From the NCBI RefSeq assembly GCF_016827675.1, contig NZ_JAERJA010000005.1:124001-188000 (forward strand): a DNA stretch of 64,000 nt, given 5' to 3'. Source of the DNA: Nocardioides limicola (GTDB taxonomy: Bacteria; Actinomycetota; Actinomycetes; Propionibacteriales; Nocardioidaceae). This document shows positions 42,105 through 51,177 of this stretch, in pieces. The position numbers and the translations under genes are program-made. Position 1 is the stretch's first letter. Each line of letters begins with the position of its first letter. The notes below the pieces were generated by a model, which saw nothing but the letters and a program-made list of their open reading frames with translations, did no database searches and had not been told where the DNA came from.

Positions 42105-42730
42105 CAGGAACGCAGGCGGCGGAGGATCTGCAGGAAGATCAGGCCGAGCAGGCCGACGCCAACGCCGATGACGCCCGGCATGGCCAGATCCACGAACGCG
42201 GTCGGTTCGTCGCTGCCCACCTTCGTCAGCCGAGCGGACCGGGCCGTGGTCACCGGGAAGGGATCGCCCAGCACCTCACTGAGCCGCCGCTCGAAGGCAG
42301 CCCCCGACTGCCGGGTGCCGCTGCACAGTCCAGTCCGGTACGTGCCGTCGTCGTCGGTGAGGAAGAAGGCGTAGACCACGCCCAACTCCAGCCCCTCCAA
42401 CCCGCATGAAGCCCCCGAGGCGGCGGAGAGCACCTCCAGCGGGCGCGGGATCTGCCGCTCGGCCCACACCAGCTCCGGCTCCACCAGATAGGTCAACGTG
42501 CTGGGCAGACCCTCGGGAAGATTCTCCGACGAAGGAGGCTCATCCAGCGGCACGCCGTCGGCCTCCACCGCGACCAGCACCCCGGAGACCACCACGTCAG
42601 CCATCTCCGCGCGTTCGGCCAGCGGCACCTGCGCGCACGAGCAGGCGTACGCCGCCGGGCTAGGGCCGAACAGCACCAACCCCGTCCCGGCCAGCATCGC
42701 CGCCAGCAGCACCCGTCGTACCCGCTCCAT
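42104..42730 (-). CDS. Exported protein with NTR/TIMP-like CSC motif and C-terminal membrane anchor
   Basis: The 208-residue precursor has a signal peptide and then YACSCAQVPLAERAEMADVV, the start of TIMP/netrin-like domains found in many actinobacterial exported proteins, with further Cys in SGASCGLEG and GLCSGTR. A membrane helix and basic tail end the chain (LLGLIFLQILRRLRS). It probably stays on the cell surface. Function unknown. The ATG starts four bases after the HAD gene stop. Confidence 0.72.
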   Translation of the reverse strand: MERVRRVLLAAMLAGTGLVLFGPSPAAYACSCAQVPLAERAEMADVVVSGVLVAVEADGVPLDEPPSSENLPEGLPSTLTYLVEPELVWAERQIPRPLEVLSAASGASCGLEGLELGVVYAFFLTDDDGTYRTGLCSGTRQSGAAFERRLSEVLGDPFPVTTARSARLTKVGSDEPTAFVDLAMPGVIGVGVGLLGLIFLQILRRLRS

Positions 42731-42734
42731 CACG

Positions 42735-43550
42735 TCACCGAGCATCCCACACGTCCGTCAACCCGAACACGTCGACAAGCACCCGGGCGACCCCGTCGTC
42801 GTCGTGGTGCGGCGCCACCAGCCCGGCGGTACGACGGACCTCGGGGTGCGCGTTCTCCATCGCGTACGACGTGCCCGCCCAGCTCAGCAGCGGCAGATCG
42901 TTCGGCATGTCCCCGAACGCGATGACCTCGTCGCGGGCCACCCCCAGCTCGGCGCAGAGCCGGGCCAGTGTGGAGCCCTTGGTGACCCCGCGCGCACTCA
43001 TCTCGACCAGGGTGCCGGTCGAGGACCAGGTGGTGGTGACCAGGTCGCCCACCTGCTCCTCGGCGGCCTCCCAGAACGGCTCCGGGCCGAGCTCCTCGTG
43101 CCGGGCCAGCAGTTTCACGACCGTGTGGTCGACGATCCGGTCCAGCGGCCCGACCGGGATCCCGTCGGGTTGGGCCAGCCGGGGCATGAACTGCTCCTCG
43201 CGGGCGAACCCGCCGGTGCGCTCCAGCGCGAACGAGGTTCCCGGCAGCGCCCGGCGCAACCGCCGGCCCACCTCCACGCAGGTGTCCGGGTCGATGGTGA
43301 GCGCGTGGCGGACCCGGTCCGCGGCCACGTCGTACACGATGCCCCCGTTGGAGCAGATCGCCAGCCCGTGGCCGCCTACCTCCGCCCAGAGGTGTTCCAT
43401 CCAGCGCACCGGCCGGCCGGTGGTGAAGACCACCGGGATGCCGTGGGCATCGAGAGCGTCCAGCACCCGCCGGGTGCGCGCGGTCACCTCCCCGGAGGCA
43501 TTCAGCAGGGTGCCGTCCAGGTCGGTGGCGACCAGACGCGGGGCGCTCAC
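42735..43550 (-). CDS. HAD-superfamily phosphatase, Cof/type IIB (1)
   Basis: The 271-residue protein has motif I DLDGTLL, motif II TTGRP, a C2-type cap, and motif IV GDMPNDLPLLSWAG. It should dephosphorylate small sugar or cofactor phosphates with Mg. It overlaps its paralogue upstream by four bases (ATGA), so the pair likely arose by tandem duplication. Confidence 0.87.
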   Translation of the reverse strand: MSAPRLVATDLDGTLLNASGEVTARTRRVLDALDAHGIPVVFTTGRPVRWMEHLWAEVGGHGLAICSNGGIVYDVAADRVRHALTIDPDTCVEVGRRLRRALPGTSFALERTGGFAREEQFMPRLAQPDGIPVGPLDRIVDHTVVKLLARHEELGPEPFWEAAEEQVGDLVTTTWSSTGTLVEMSARGVTKGSTLARLCAELGVARDEVIAFGDMPNDLPLLSWAGTSYAMENAHPEVRRTAGLVAPHHDDDGVARVLVDVFGLTDVWDAR

Positions 43551-44380
43551 CCGAACCAGCGGTCCAGTTCGATCGCGGCGCCGTCCTCGTTGACGGTGGC
43601 GGTGACGTGGTCGGCGGCCTGCTTGACCTCGAGCACCGCCTGCCCCATCGCCACGCTGCGCCCGGCCCAGGCGAACATCTCCAGGTCGTTACGGCCGTCG
43701 CCGATGGCCAGCGTCTCTTCGGGCTGCACACCGAGGTCCTCGGCCACGTGGGCGAGACCGGAGGCCTTGGAGATGCCCACCGGCGCCAGGTCCATCCAGG
43801 CGGTCCAGCCGATCACATAGTCCGTGCCGTGCAGCCCGAGCCGCTCGGCGAGGGCGGTGAACTCCTCCACCGTCGCCCCCGGGTCGCGGATGATCACACG
43901 GCTGACCGGGCCGCCGATGATCTCCTCCACGTCGGTGACGATCATCTCGCCGGTCAGCTCCCCCTCCGGGAAGGGCCGGTTCACCCGGTAGCCGATGCCC
44001 CGTTCCTCCACCCCGACCAGCGCGGAGGGGTGCTCGGCCAGCACTGCGCGGACCGCGGCGGCGGCGTCGAAGGTCTCCTCGTGCACCACCTGGATCGGCG
44101 GATAGCGCAGCACCACGGCCCCGTTGGAAGCGACGATCCAGACCGGGTCGTCGGGTCGGCCGAGCCCGAGCTCGTCGGCGATCGGGGTCATCGCGTGCAG
44201 CGACCGGCCGCTGGCCAGCACCACGTGGGCGCCGGAGTCGGCGACCCGGCGTACCGCTGCCTTCACCGCGGGCGGGATAGTGCCCTCGACGCTGCCGGAG
44301 TTCCCGTCGGTCCACCGCAGGAGGGTCCCGTCGATGTCCAGGGCGACCAGCTTGGGCTGCCACTGGCCCGGCGTCGTCAC
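43547..44380 (-). CDS. HAD-superfamily phosphatase, Cof/type IIB (2)
   Basis: The 277-residue protein has motif I DIDGTLL, motif II ASGRS and motif [16 protein letters not shown], with the same type of cap as its neighbour. Its GTG start overlaps the serS stop (GTGA), so serS and both HAD genes form one operon. Substrates are unknown. Confidence 0.87.
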   Translation of the reverse strand: MTTPGQWQPKLVALDIDGTLLRWTDGNSGSVEGTIPPAVKAAVRRVADSGAHVVLASGRSLHAMTPIADELGLGRPDDPVWIVASNGAVVLRYPPIQVVHEETFDAAAAVRAVLAEHPSALVGVEERGIGYRVNRPFPEGELTGEMIVTDVEEIIGGPVSRVIIRDPGATVEEFTALAERLGLHGTDYVIGWTAWMDLAPVGISKASGLAHVAEDLGVQPEETLAIGDGRNDLEMFAWAGRSVAMGQAVLEVKQAADHVTATVNEDGAAIELDRWFG

Positions 44381-45651
44381 GGGAGCGGCTCCAGGACCTC
44401 GCGGCCGCCCAGGTACGGGCGCAGCGCCGCCGGGACCCGGACGGATCCGTCGGCCTGCTGGTGGGTCTCCAGGATCGCCACGATCGTCCGGGTCATCGCG
44501 CACAGGGTGCCGTTGAGGGTGGCCAGGTGTCGGGTGCCGTCGCCGTCACGGCCGCGGATGTCGAGGCGACGGGCCTGGAAGTCGGTGCAGTTCGACGTCG
44601 AGGTGAGCTCGCGGTACTTGCCTTGGGTGGGGATCCAGGCCTCGCAGTCGAACTTGCGTTGCGCGGAGAGACCGAGGTCACCGGCAGCGACGTCGATCAC
44701 CCGGTAGGCGAGCTCCAGCTTGTCCAGGAACGCCTTCTCGTGCTCGAGCAGCCGCCGGTGCTCAGCCTCGGCGTCCTCGAGGGTCGTGTAGACGAACATC
44801 TCCACCTTGTCGAACCAATGCACCCGGATGATTCCCTTGGTGTCCTTGCCATGCGAGCCTGCCTCCTTCCGGAAGCATGGGCTGAACGCGGCGTAGCGCA
44901 GCGGCAACTTCTCCGCGTCGAGAATCTCGTCGGAGTGGTACGCCGCCATCGGCACCTCGCTGGTGCCGACCAGGTACAGGTCCTGACCCTCGATCCGGTA
45001 GACGTCGTCGGCGGCCTGGCCGAGGAAGCCGGTGCCGTCCATCGCCCGCGGCTTCACCAGCGCCGGCGGGATGGCCGGGATGAAGCCGGCGGCCCGAGCC
45101 TGGTCCATCGCCATGTTGATCAGCGCGAACTCCAACTCGGCGCCGACGCCGGTGAGGAAGTAGAACCGCGATCCGGACACCTTGGCGCCGCGCTCGATGT
45201 CGATGGCGCCGAGCAGCTTGCCCAACTCGATGTGGTCGCGCGGTTCGAACCCCTCGGCGGCGAAGTCCCGGGGGGTGCCGACGGTCTCCAGGAGCACGAA
45301 GTCGTCCTCGCCGCCGGCGGGCGCCTCGTCGGCCGCGACGTTGGGGATCTGCATGGCCAGCTCGATCCAGCGGGCCTCGGCCGCGACCTGGGCGGCTTCG
45401 GCGGCCTTCACGCCGGCGGCCAGCTCCTTGGTCCGGGCCAGCAGCGCCTGCTTCTCCTCGCCCTGGGCGCGGGCCACTTCCTTGCCGAGTGCCTTCTGCT
45501 CGGCGCGCTTGGCCTCGTAGTCGCCGATCGCGGCCCGACGGGCGGCGTCGGCCTCCAGCGCATCGTCGACGATCGAGGACGACTGGCCGCGACGCTTCAA
45601 CGAGGTACGGACACGGTCGGGTTCGTCGCGCAGCAGGCGTGGGTCGATCAT
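44377..45651 (-). CDS. serS: Seryl-tRNA synthetase
   Basis: The 424-residue protein has the N-terminal helical arm ([20 protein letters not shown], coiled coil to about residue 100), class II motif 2 around [15 protein letters not shown] and motif 3 around [13 protein letters not shown]. It charges tRNA-Ser; two tRNA-Ser genes lie 7-9 kb away. It is divergent from the PAP2-kinase gene with about 100 bases between likely starts. Confidence 0.96.
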   Translation of the reverse strand: MIDPRLLRDEPDRVRTSLKRRGQSSSIVDDALEADAARRAAIGDYEAKRAEQKALGKEVARAQGEEKQALLARTKELAAGVKAAEAAQVAAEARWIELAMQIPNVAADEAPAGGEDDFVLLETVGTPRDFAAEGFEPRDHIELGKLLGAIDIERGAKVSGSRFYFLTGVGAELEFALINMAMDQARAAGFIPAIPPALVKPRAMDGTGFLGQAADDVYRIEGQDLYLVGTSEVPMAAYHSDEILDAEKLPLRYAAFSPCFRKEAGSHGKDTKGIIRVHWFDKVEMFVYTTLEDAEAEHRRLLEHEKAFLDKLELAYRVIDVAAGDLGLSAQRKFDCEAWIPTQGKYRELTSTSNCTDFQARRLDIRGRDGDGTRHLATLNGTLCAMTRTIVAILETHQQADGSVRVPAALRPYLGGREVLEPLP

Positions 45652-45754
45652 GACGGCAAGGCTATCCGGAGACCCGGATCACGGTCCGTCGGTGCGGCGA
45701 CCGGGGCATTCGCGGGGCATACTCGTGCCCGCCCCGATCGTGAGGAATCCTGCC

Positions 45755-47329
45755 GTGCCCGACCGTTCCCGCTCCCTGCCGCTGGCCGGCGCCCTGGTGT
45801 GCCTGACCGCGTTGACCCTGGTCACGGCACTGGTGGTCGGCGGCTGGGCGCCGCTGGCCGGCTTCGACGACACCACCGAACTCTTCCGCGACGCGGCGCT
45901 GCGCCACGACTCGGTCGAGCCGGTGCTGCTGGTGCTTGAGATCGCGCTCAACTCCATCGCCCTGGGCATCCTGACCGTGGCGATCGCCGCCCTGCTGTGG
46001 GCACGCAGTCACCCCCGCGCCGCGATCTACACCGCGCTGGTGATGGTGCTGACCGCCCTGGTCACCAGCGTGATGAAGGCGACGGTGGGCCGGGAGCGCC
46101 CGGCGTGGCAACCGGAGGGGACCCTGCTCACCGAGGGATCGTTCCCATCCGGGCACGCGTCCGGGATCACTGCGCTGGCCGGCGTCGCGATCGTGTTGGC
46201 GTGGCTCTTCCTGCGCAAACGGGGCCTGAAGGTGCTGGTCACCGCGCTGTTGCTGGTGCCGGTGCTGATCTCGGTGGTCGACCGGCTGCTGCTGGGGCGG
46301 CACTACTACACCGACGTGACCGCCGGGATCCTGCTCGGCGCCACCGTGGTGCTCGGCGTACTGGCGTTCTATTCACCGCTGCCGGTCTCCCATGCCGCCA
46401 ACGCGGACCCGTTGCCGGTCGCGCCGGGCACCGGTCGGCGCCTGCACGTGGTGGTCAACCCGTCGAAGGTGGATCACCTGGCCACGTTCCGTTCGGTGGT
46501 CGCCTCGATCGCGAAGGAGGCGGGCTGGTCGGAGCCGCTGTGGCACTACACCACCGTGGAGGACCCGGGCGGCGGGATGGCCGAGGCGGCTGCGGTGGCC
46601 GGCGCCGATCTGGTGGTGGTCTGCGGCGGTGACGGCACCGTCCGCGAGGTGTGCGCCGAACTCGCCGGCACCGGCATCCCGGTCGGCATCGTGCCGGCCG
46701 GCACCGGGAACCTGCTGGCCCGGAACCTGGACATCCCGCTCTTCCTGCAGGCCGCGGTCGACGTGGCCATCAACGGCCAGGACCAGGCGATCGACATGGT
46801 CGCGGTCAGCGGCGACGGGATCGAGGACACCCACTTCATGGTGATGGCCGGGATGGGGTTCGACGCCGCGATCATGGAGGGCGTCAACGAGGAGATCAAG
46901 AACAGGGTCGGTTGGCTGGCCTACGTCTGGTCCGGCTTGAAGTCGCTGCTCTTCCCCGCCATCAAGGTCGAGGTCTCCATCGACGGCGGCGAGTTCACCA
47001 CCCACCGGGCCCGGACCGTGGTGGTCGGCAACGTCGGCTACCTGCAGGCCGGGATGCCGTTGCTGCCCGACGCCGCGATCGACGACGGCACCATCGACGT
47101 AGTGCTGCTGTATCCGCGCCGGTTCCTCTCCTGGGTGCCGCTGGCACTGCGGATCCTCGCCAAGCGATCCCACACCGACGACACGATCAACCGGATGACC
47201 GGACAGTCCGTGGTGATCCGGGCCGCGCACGACACCCCGCGACAGTTGGACGGGGATCCGATCGGTCCGGGGCGGGAACTGCGGCTCGACTGCATCCACG
47301 GGAAGCTGCTGGTGCGCGTCCCCCGCTGA
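45755..47329 (+). CDS. PAP2 phosphatase-diacylglycerol kinase fusion
   Basis: The 524-residue protein joins two enzymes. Residues 1-210 are a membrane PAP2 phosphatase with KATVGRERP, PSGHASG and RHYYTD, the three-part active site. Residues about 225-524 are a diacylglycerol/sphingosine-kinase-type domain with NPSKVDHLATF, GGDGTVREV and PAGTGNLLARNL. One half removes phosphate from a lipid, the other adds it, so it may handle an exchange between polyprenyl or phosphatidate pools. The GTG start has GAGGA eight bases upstream; GTGs 5 and 10 codons earlier are possible. Confidence 0.85.
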   Translation: MPDRSRSLPLAGALVCLTALTLVTALVVGGWAPLAGFDDTTELFRDAALRHDSVEPVLLVLEIALNSIALGILTVAIAALLWARSHPRAAIYTALVMVLTALVTSVMKATVGRERPAWQPEGTLLTEGSFPSGHASGITALAGVAIVLAWLFLRKRGLKVLVTALLLVPVLISVVDRLLLGRHYYTDVTAGILLGATVVLGVLAFYSPLPVSHAANADPLPVAPGTGRRLHVVVNPSKVDHLATFRSVVASIAKEAGWSEPLWHYTTVEDPGGGMAEAAAVAGADLVVVCGGDGTVREVCAELAGTGIPVGIVPAGTGNLLARNLDIPLFLQAAVDVAINGQDQAIDMVAVSGDGIEDTHFMVMAGMGFDAAIMEGVNEEIKNRVGWLAYVWSGLKSLLFPAIKVEVSIDGGEFTTHRARTVVVGNVGYLQAGMPLLPDAAIDDGTIDVVLLYPRRFLSWVPLALRILAKRSHTDDTINRMTGQSVVIRAAHDTPRQLDGDPIGPGRELRLDCIHGKLLVRVPR

Positions 47330-47377
47330 CGCGTCGGGGTCGAGGCGGATGATTGGTCGAGGCTGTCAAGACCCCCG

Positions 47378-48643
47378 TCAGCAGGCGCCGTACGCCGTCG
47401 GGCGGACGTTGTCGTCCAGGCACAGTCGCCCCAGTTCGATCGGCACCAGGGCGCCGTCGGCCACCTCCCACCGCCACAGCTGATGGATCCCGAAGTCGGC
47501 CATCGTCTCGCGGGTGAACAGCCCGTCCTCGGTGATCCAGGTGGTGCGCTCGAAGAACCCCACCCAGTGGCCGTCGATCGGAGTGTCCTCGGGCTCGGTG
47601 AGGAAGACCAGGTCCCCGGCCGTCTGGACGAAGGTCCACTGCTCACGGTGCTCGCGGCTCTGCAGCACAGCGACGATGTCGCTGTCGGGCACGTGAACGA
47701 TCCCGTCGACCCCGCCGGGCGGCAGCTCGATCCGCCGCTCAACGCCGGAGCCGCGCATCACCAGCTCGCCCTGCTCGTTGGAGTACGACGCGTCCTCACC
47801 CTCGGGGGCCCCCACGACGGAGAAGGTCCACGGACCCACGGAGAGCAGTCCCCCCGGAGGAGTGAGCACACCCTCCTCGATGCCCAGTCCACCGTCGACC
47901 GTCCACAGCATCGGCAGCTCCGCATCGCTGCCGGCGGGGTTGTCCCGACACGAGGTGGGGGTCGCATCGCTGTCCGGGTCACCGCAGTGCATCGGGTGCG
48001 GCACCGAGCGCAGCACGTCTCCGGCGGCGACCCAGCGGCGTACCGCCATCGTGACCGGAGGCGGGTCCCCCACGACGTACGCCGCGTCCAGCAGCGCCCC
48101 GTCGGGGTCGATCCACATCCGTCGGCCGTCCTGGACGGCGAGGAAGTAGGAGAACTCGAGGGGCAGCTGGGTCAGTCCGGTGCGCAGGACCCAGACGCCG
48201 ACGCCGCCGCTGCGGTGGCTGACGGCCACTCCGGTCTCCTGGTCGAGGTCGACGAAGCCCATCAGGCTCTCCGCGCGGCGGACCCTGGCGGAGAGCACCT
48301 GGCCGTTGCCGAGGGTCACCTCGAGCTCGTTGCCGACCAGGGTGACGACGTCGTCGGCCCCGTCGCCGTTCAGGTCACCAGTGAGTTCGCCGGTGACGCC
48401 GGGCACCGGCTCGTCGGTCGGGGTGCGATCGATCGGCGGCAGCGGCTGCGGATCGGGCGCGCCCCTCGGCAGCAGGACCAGTCCGAGGATCAGCGCCGCC
48501 ACCGCGGCGGCGGCGACCAGCACCGGGGCCCCTTGGCGCCACCACGGGACTTCGGGCTCGGGCAGTGGCGCGGGCGGGAGCTCGGGGGTCACCAACGCGG
48601 CCCGGGCGGCCAGCGCCCCACGCAACCGGTCTTCGACGTTCAT
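47378..48643 (-). CDS. Membrane-anchored protein co-encoded with a SigE-type sigma factor
   Basis: The 421-residue protein has a short cytoplasmic part, one membrane helix (about residues 39-60) and a large outside domain with an FG-GAP-like calcium loop GDLNGDGADDVVTLVG and paired Cys. The ATG overlaps the sigma factor stop (ATGA). By position it should be a membrane sensor that binds the sigma factor, but the cytoplasmic tail (MNVEDRLRGALAARAALVTP) is much shorter than a zinc anti-sigma domain. Function is inferred from order only. Confidence 0.72.
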   Translation of the reverse strand: MNVEDRLRGALAARAALVTPELPPAPLPEPEVPWWRQGAPVLVAAAAVAALILGLVLLPRGAPDPQPLPPIDRTPTDEPVPGVTGELTGDLNGDGADDVVTLVGNELEVTLGNGQVLSARVRRAESLMGFVDLDQETGVAVSHRSGGVGVWVLRTGLTQLPLEFSYFLAVQDGRRMWIDPDGALLDAAYVVGDPPPVTMAVRRWVAAGDVLRSVPHPMHCGDPDSDATPTSCRDNPAGSDAELPMLWTVDGGLGIEEGVLTPPGGLLSVGPWTFSVVGAPEGEDASYSNEQGELVMRGSGVERRIELPPGGVDGIVHVPDSDIVAVLQSREHREQWTFVQTAGDLVFLTEPEDTPIDGHWVGFFERTTWITEDGLFTRETMADFGIHQLWRWEVADGALVPIELGRLCLDDNVRPTAYGAC

Positions 48644-49143
48644 CGGGCCACCTCCTCGGTGTCCAGCAGGCTTTCCAGCGCACCCAGTCCGCGGCTGGCG
48701 GTCGACTTGACGGTGCCGGGGCTGATGCCCAGCGTCTCGGCGATCTGGGCCTCGGACAGGTCGGCCCAGTAGCGCAACACCAGCACCTCACGCTGTCGGG
48801 TCGGCAGCTGGCGCAACGCGTCGAGGACCTCCCGATGCTCCTCGGCGAGCAGCACCGCCTCGTCGCTGCCGGCGAACGGCACGTCCGCGGGCGGTGCCAC
48901 GCTGCGCGCGGTACGCCGGCGGCGCAGCAGCGTGCGGCAGCGGTTCACGACGGCGGTGCGGACGTACCCGACGGCCGCATCCGGATCCCGCAGGCGTCGC
49001 CCGATCAGCTGCGCGAACGCGTCCTGGACGACATCCTCGGCCTCGGCGGTGGTGTCGACGAGCAGCACCGCGAGGCGCACGAACCGCGTCCGGTGGGTGA
49101 GGTAGAGCTGCGCCACCTCATCGGCACCCAGCACGCGGCCCAT
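48640..49143 (-). CDS. RNA polymerase sigma factor, SigE family (ECF)
   Basis: The 167-residue protein has sigma region 2 (FVRLAVLLVDTTAEAEDVVQ, then AVGYVRTAVVN) and region 4 (LPTRQREVLVLRYWADLSE, then IAETLGISPGTVKSTASRG). Size and motifs fit the actinobacterial SigE/Sig70-like ECF group. It is first in a two-gene operon with the membrane protein above. Confidence 0.9.
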   Translation of the reverse strand: MGRVLGADEVAQLYLTHRTRFVRLAVLLVDTTAEAEDVVQDAFAQLIGRRLRDPDAAVGYVRTAVVNRCRTLLRRRRTARSVAPPADVPFAGSDEAVLLAEEHREVLDALRQLPTRQREVLVLRYWADLSEAQIAETLGISPGTVKSTASRGLGALESLLDTEEVAR

Positions 49144-49324
49144 GCTGCTCCCCTTCGGCTCGGATCTTTCATCCTGTCACTGAGTGGGACGTTCGGGGAG
49201 GCTCGAGGTTGCCTCATGGCTGGTAGGAATCGCCGGTTCAGCTTCAGCTGGGCAGGTGTCACGCCTCGACGGCTGGGTTCACGCCTCGACAACCCGGGTG
49301 CCCGCGGGCGTCGGGCCTGCGAGA

Positions 49325-50233
49325 ATGCCCGGCGTGACGTCGTACGACATGCCCGCCCCGCTGCCGGGGCTCGACCAACGCGCCAGCGCTCTGCCGCCGG
49401 TGCGGTCCATCGCCTATCAGGGTGAGCCGGGCGCGAACTCCGACCTGGTGTGCCGCCGGGCGTACCCGGAGTTGGAGCGGGTGCCGTGCGCGTCGTTCGA
49501 GGACGTCTTCGCCGCTGTCGAGAACGGTGCTGCCGATCTGGCGATGATCCCGATCGACAACTCGCTCGCCGGTCGCGTCGCCGACATCCACCACTTCCTG
49601 CCCACGTCGGGGCTGCACATCATCGGTGAGCACTTCCTGCGGATCCAGTTCACCCTGATGGGCGTTCCGGGGTCACGGCTCGAGGACGTCACCACGGTGC
49701 ACAGCCACCTGCACGCGCTCGGCCAGTGCCGCAACGTGATCCGGGAGCTGGGGCTGCGCCCGGTGATCTCCGGCGACACCGCCGGGGCGGCGCGGGAGGT
49801 GGCCGAGCTGGGCGACCCGACGCAGGCGTCGATCTCGCCGCCGCTGGCCGCGGAGATCTACGGCTTGGAGATCCTGCGTGACGAGGTCGAGGACGCCGAC
49901 CACAACACGACCCGGTTCGTGGTCCTGTCCCGGGAGCCGGTGACGGCCCCGGCCGATCAGGGGCCGGTGGTGACCAGCTTCGTCTTCAGTGTCCGGAACC
50001 TTCCGGCCGCGCTCTACAAGGCGATGGGTGGGTTCGCGACCAACGGGGTGAACATGACCAAGCTGGAGAGTTACATGGTCGATGGGCACTTCACCGCCAC
50101 CCAGTTCCTCGCCGAGGTGGACGGGCATCCGGACCAGCCGAACGTAGCGCGGGCCCTGGAGGAGTTGCAGTTCTTCACTACCGAGCTGAAGATCCTCGGG
50201 GTCTACCCGGCCTCACCCGCGCGCCAGTTGTGA
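49325..50233 (+). CDS. pheA: Prephenate dehydratase
   Basis: The 302-residue protein has the catalytic domain (AYQGEPGANSDLVCRRAYP, IPIDNSLAGRVADIHHFL) with the DHNTTRF motif, and a C-terminal ACT domain (FSVRNLPAALYKAMGGFATN, GVNMTKLESY) for phenylalanine feedback. It converts prephenate to phenylpyruvate. No good ribosome site marks the start; GTG three codons and ATG eight codons later are possible. Its last codons and stop lie inside the first unit of a 22-bp repeat array. Confidence 0.92.
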   Translation: MPGVTSYDMPAPLPGLDQRASALPPVRSIAYQGEPGANSDLVCRRAYPELERVPCASFEDVFAAVENGAADLAMIPIDNSLAGRVADIHHFLPTSGLHIIGEHFLRIQFTLMGVPGSRLEDVTTVHSHLHALGQCRNVIRELGLRPVISGDTAGAAREVAELGDPTQASISPPLAAEIYGLEILRDEVEDADHNTTRFVVLSREPVTAPADQGPVVTSFVFSVRNLPAALYKAMGGFATNGVNMTKLESYMVDGHFTATQFLAEVDGHPDQPNVARALEELQFFTTELKILGVYPASPARQL

Positions 50234-50305
50234 CACCTCGGCCGACCAGATGTGACACTTCGGCCGACCAGAACTCACACTTCGGCGGGCCACAAACCCC
50301 ACTTC
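50218..50305 (-). repeat. 22-bp tandem repeat array 3 (four units)
   Basis: Four 22-bp units, G-rich core on the minus strand. The unit next to the minus-strand F420-type gene matches the consensus of arrays 1 and 2; the other three form a variant with GTCGGCCGA and GTGTCACA. The far unit overlaps the last five codons and stop of pheA. Again the consensus unit directly follows a stop codon in the same orientation. Confidence 0.82.
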
Positions 50306-50310
50306 GGCGG

Positions 50311-50787
50311 TTAGTGGGGGGCGAGGTGGAAGACGGGGATCTCTCGGTCGGTGCGCTCGGCGTACTTGGCGTAGTTCGGCCAGGTCCGCAGCATCGTCTG
50401 CCACACCTCGGCGCGCTCGGCGCCGGTGACGAGCCGGGGTACGGCGGTCACGGTGCGGCCGTGCTGTTCCACCTCACAGGTGGCCGCGGCCTTGACGTTG
50501 CCCACCCAGGCCGGTGGCTTGGGGTGGCCCCAGTTGGAGCCGGCGACCAGCCAGCCGCCGTCATGGGGCACGCAGAGCAGCGGCACGGTCCGCGGGATAC
50601 CCGACTTGCGGCCGGCAACGGTCAAGAAGATCTCCGGCAGGCCGGCGAACCACAGCAGCGTGACCCGGCCGCGGGTCAGCTTGCGGATCCCCTTGTCCAG
50701 GCCGACGACGTACCTGGAGTAGTTGTGCAGCCACGGCAGCGCACCGATCCGGATCGCCAACGGCCGCATCGGGTTAGGGACGGGCAT
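50311..50787 (-). CDS. F420/deazaflavin-dependent oxidoreductase, Ddn type (1)
   Basis: The 158-residue protein has the split-barrel pattern LTVAGRKSGIPRTVPLLCVP, NWGHPKPPAWVGNV and the C-terminal [18 protein letters not shown] of the Ddn/Rv3547 family, which uses reduced F420 on quinones and nitro compounds. The ATG overlaps the DUF4446 gene by 14 bases. A paralogue lies at 56.5 kb. Confidence 0.85.
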   Translation of the reverse strand: MPVPNPMRPLAIRIGALPWLHNYSRYVVGLDKGIRKLTRGRVTLLWFAGLPEIFLTVAGRKSGIPRTVPLLCVPHDGGWLVAGSNWGHPKPPAWVGNVKAAATCEVEQHGRTVTAVPRLVTGAERAEVWQTMLRTWPNYAKYAERTDREIPVFHLAPH

Positions 50788-51157
50788 GCTCGATCGCCTC
50801 GCTCTCTTCGGGCGAGAGCTGCTGCTCACAGCTCCAACTGCTGATGTTCTTGGCATAGGTCCGGGCCTCGTTGCGGCCATGGATCGAGGTGATCACCACA
50901 CCGTGCCCCAGGTCGTCCACCAACGCCAGCGACCAGGACAGGTGACCCCCCATGTCGCCGAAGGCGTCATACCGGACCACCGCCAGGTGCTTGAGCGCAT
51001 CGGCACCCTCGGCGCGCAGCGCGGCCACCTCCCGACGCAGCCCGGCGACGTCCTCGGGGACCTCCTCCACCGAGACCGACGATCGCGGTGCCCGGCGCAG
51101 CGCGATCACCAGCGCGGCGAGGGCGATCGGGAGGGCCAGCAGGCCTGCGTAGGACAC
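50774..51157 (-). CDS. DUF4446 family protein
   Basis: The 127-residue protein has an N-terminal membrane helix, a coiled-coil stretch (LRREVAALRAEG) and the family block VVRYDAFGDMGGHLSWSLAL with VITSIHGRNEARTYAKNI. It is widely conserved in actinobacteria and firmicutes but without known function. I use a GTG; a TTG seven codons earlier is possible. The divergent manganese-transporter-type gene starts 20 bases away. Confidence 0.85.
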   Translation of the reverse strand: MSYAGLLALPIALAALVIALRRAPRSSVSVEEVPEDVAGLRREVAALRAEGADALKHLAVVRYDAFGDMGGHLSWSLALVDDLGHGVVITSIHGRNEARTYAKNISSWSCEQQLSPEESEAIEHARP

Positions 51158-51177
51158 AGTCGAGCAGCCTAGCGACA

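Noticed and set aside
44461..45939. Long plus-strand frame opposite serS
   Set aside because: Shadow of seryl-tRNA synthetase, whose class II motifs are intact on the minus strand.
49259..49290. Promoter element for the sigma factor or pheA from the direct repeat TCACGCCTCGAC
   Set aside because: Two 12-base copies 20 bases apart are visible, but their place relative to either start does not match a sigma-factor promoter I could defend.
41325..50305. CRISPR arrays
   Set aside because: The 22-bp units are joined head to tail without spacers, and no cas genes are present.
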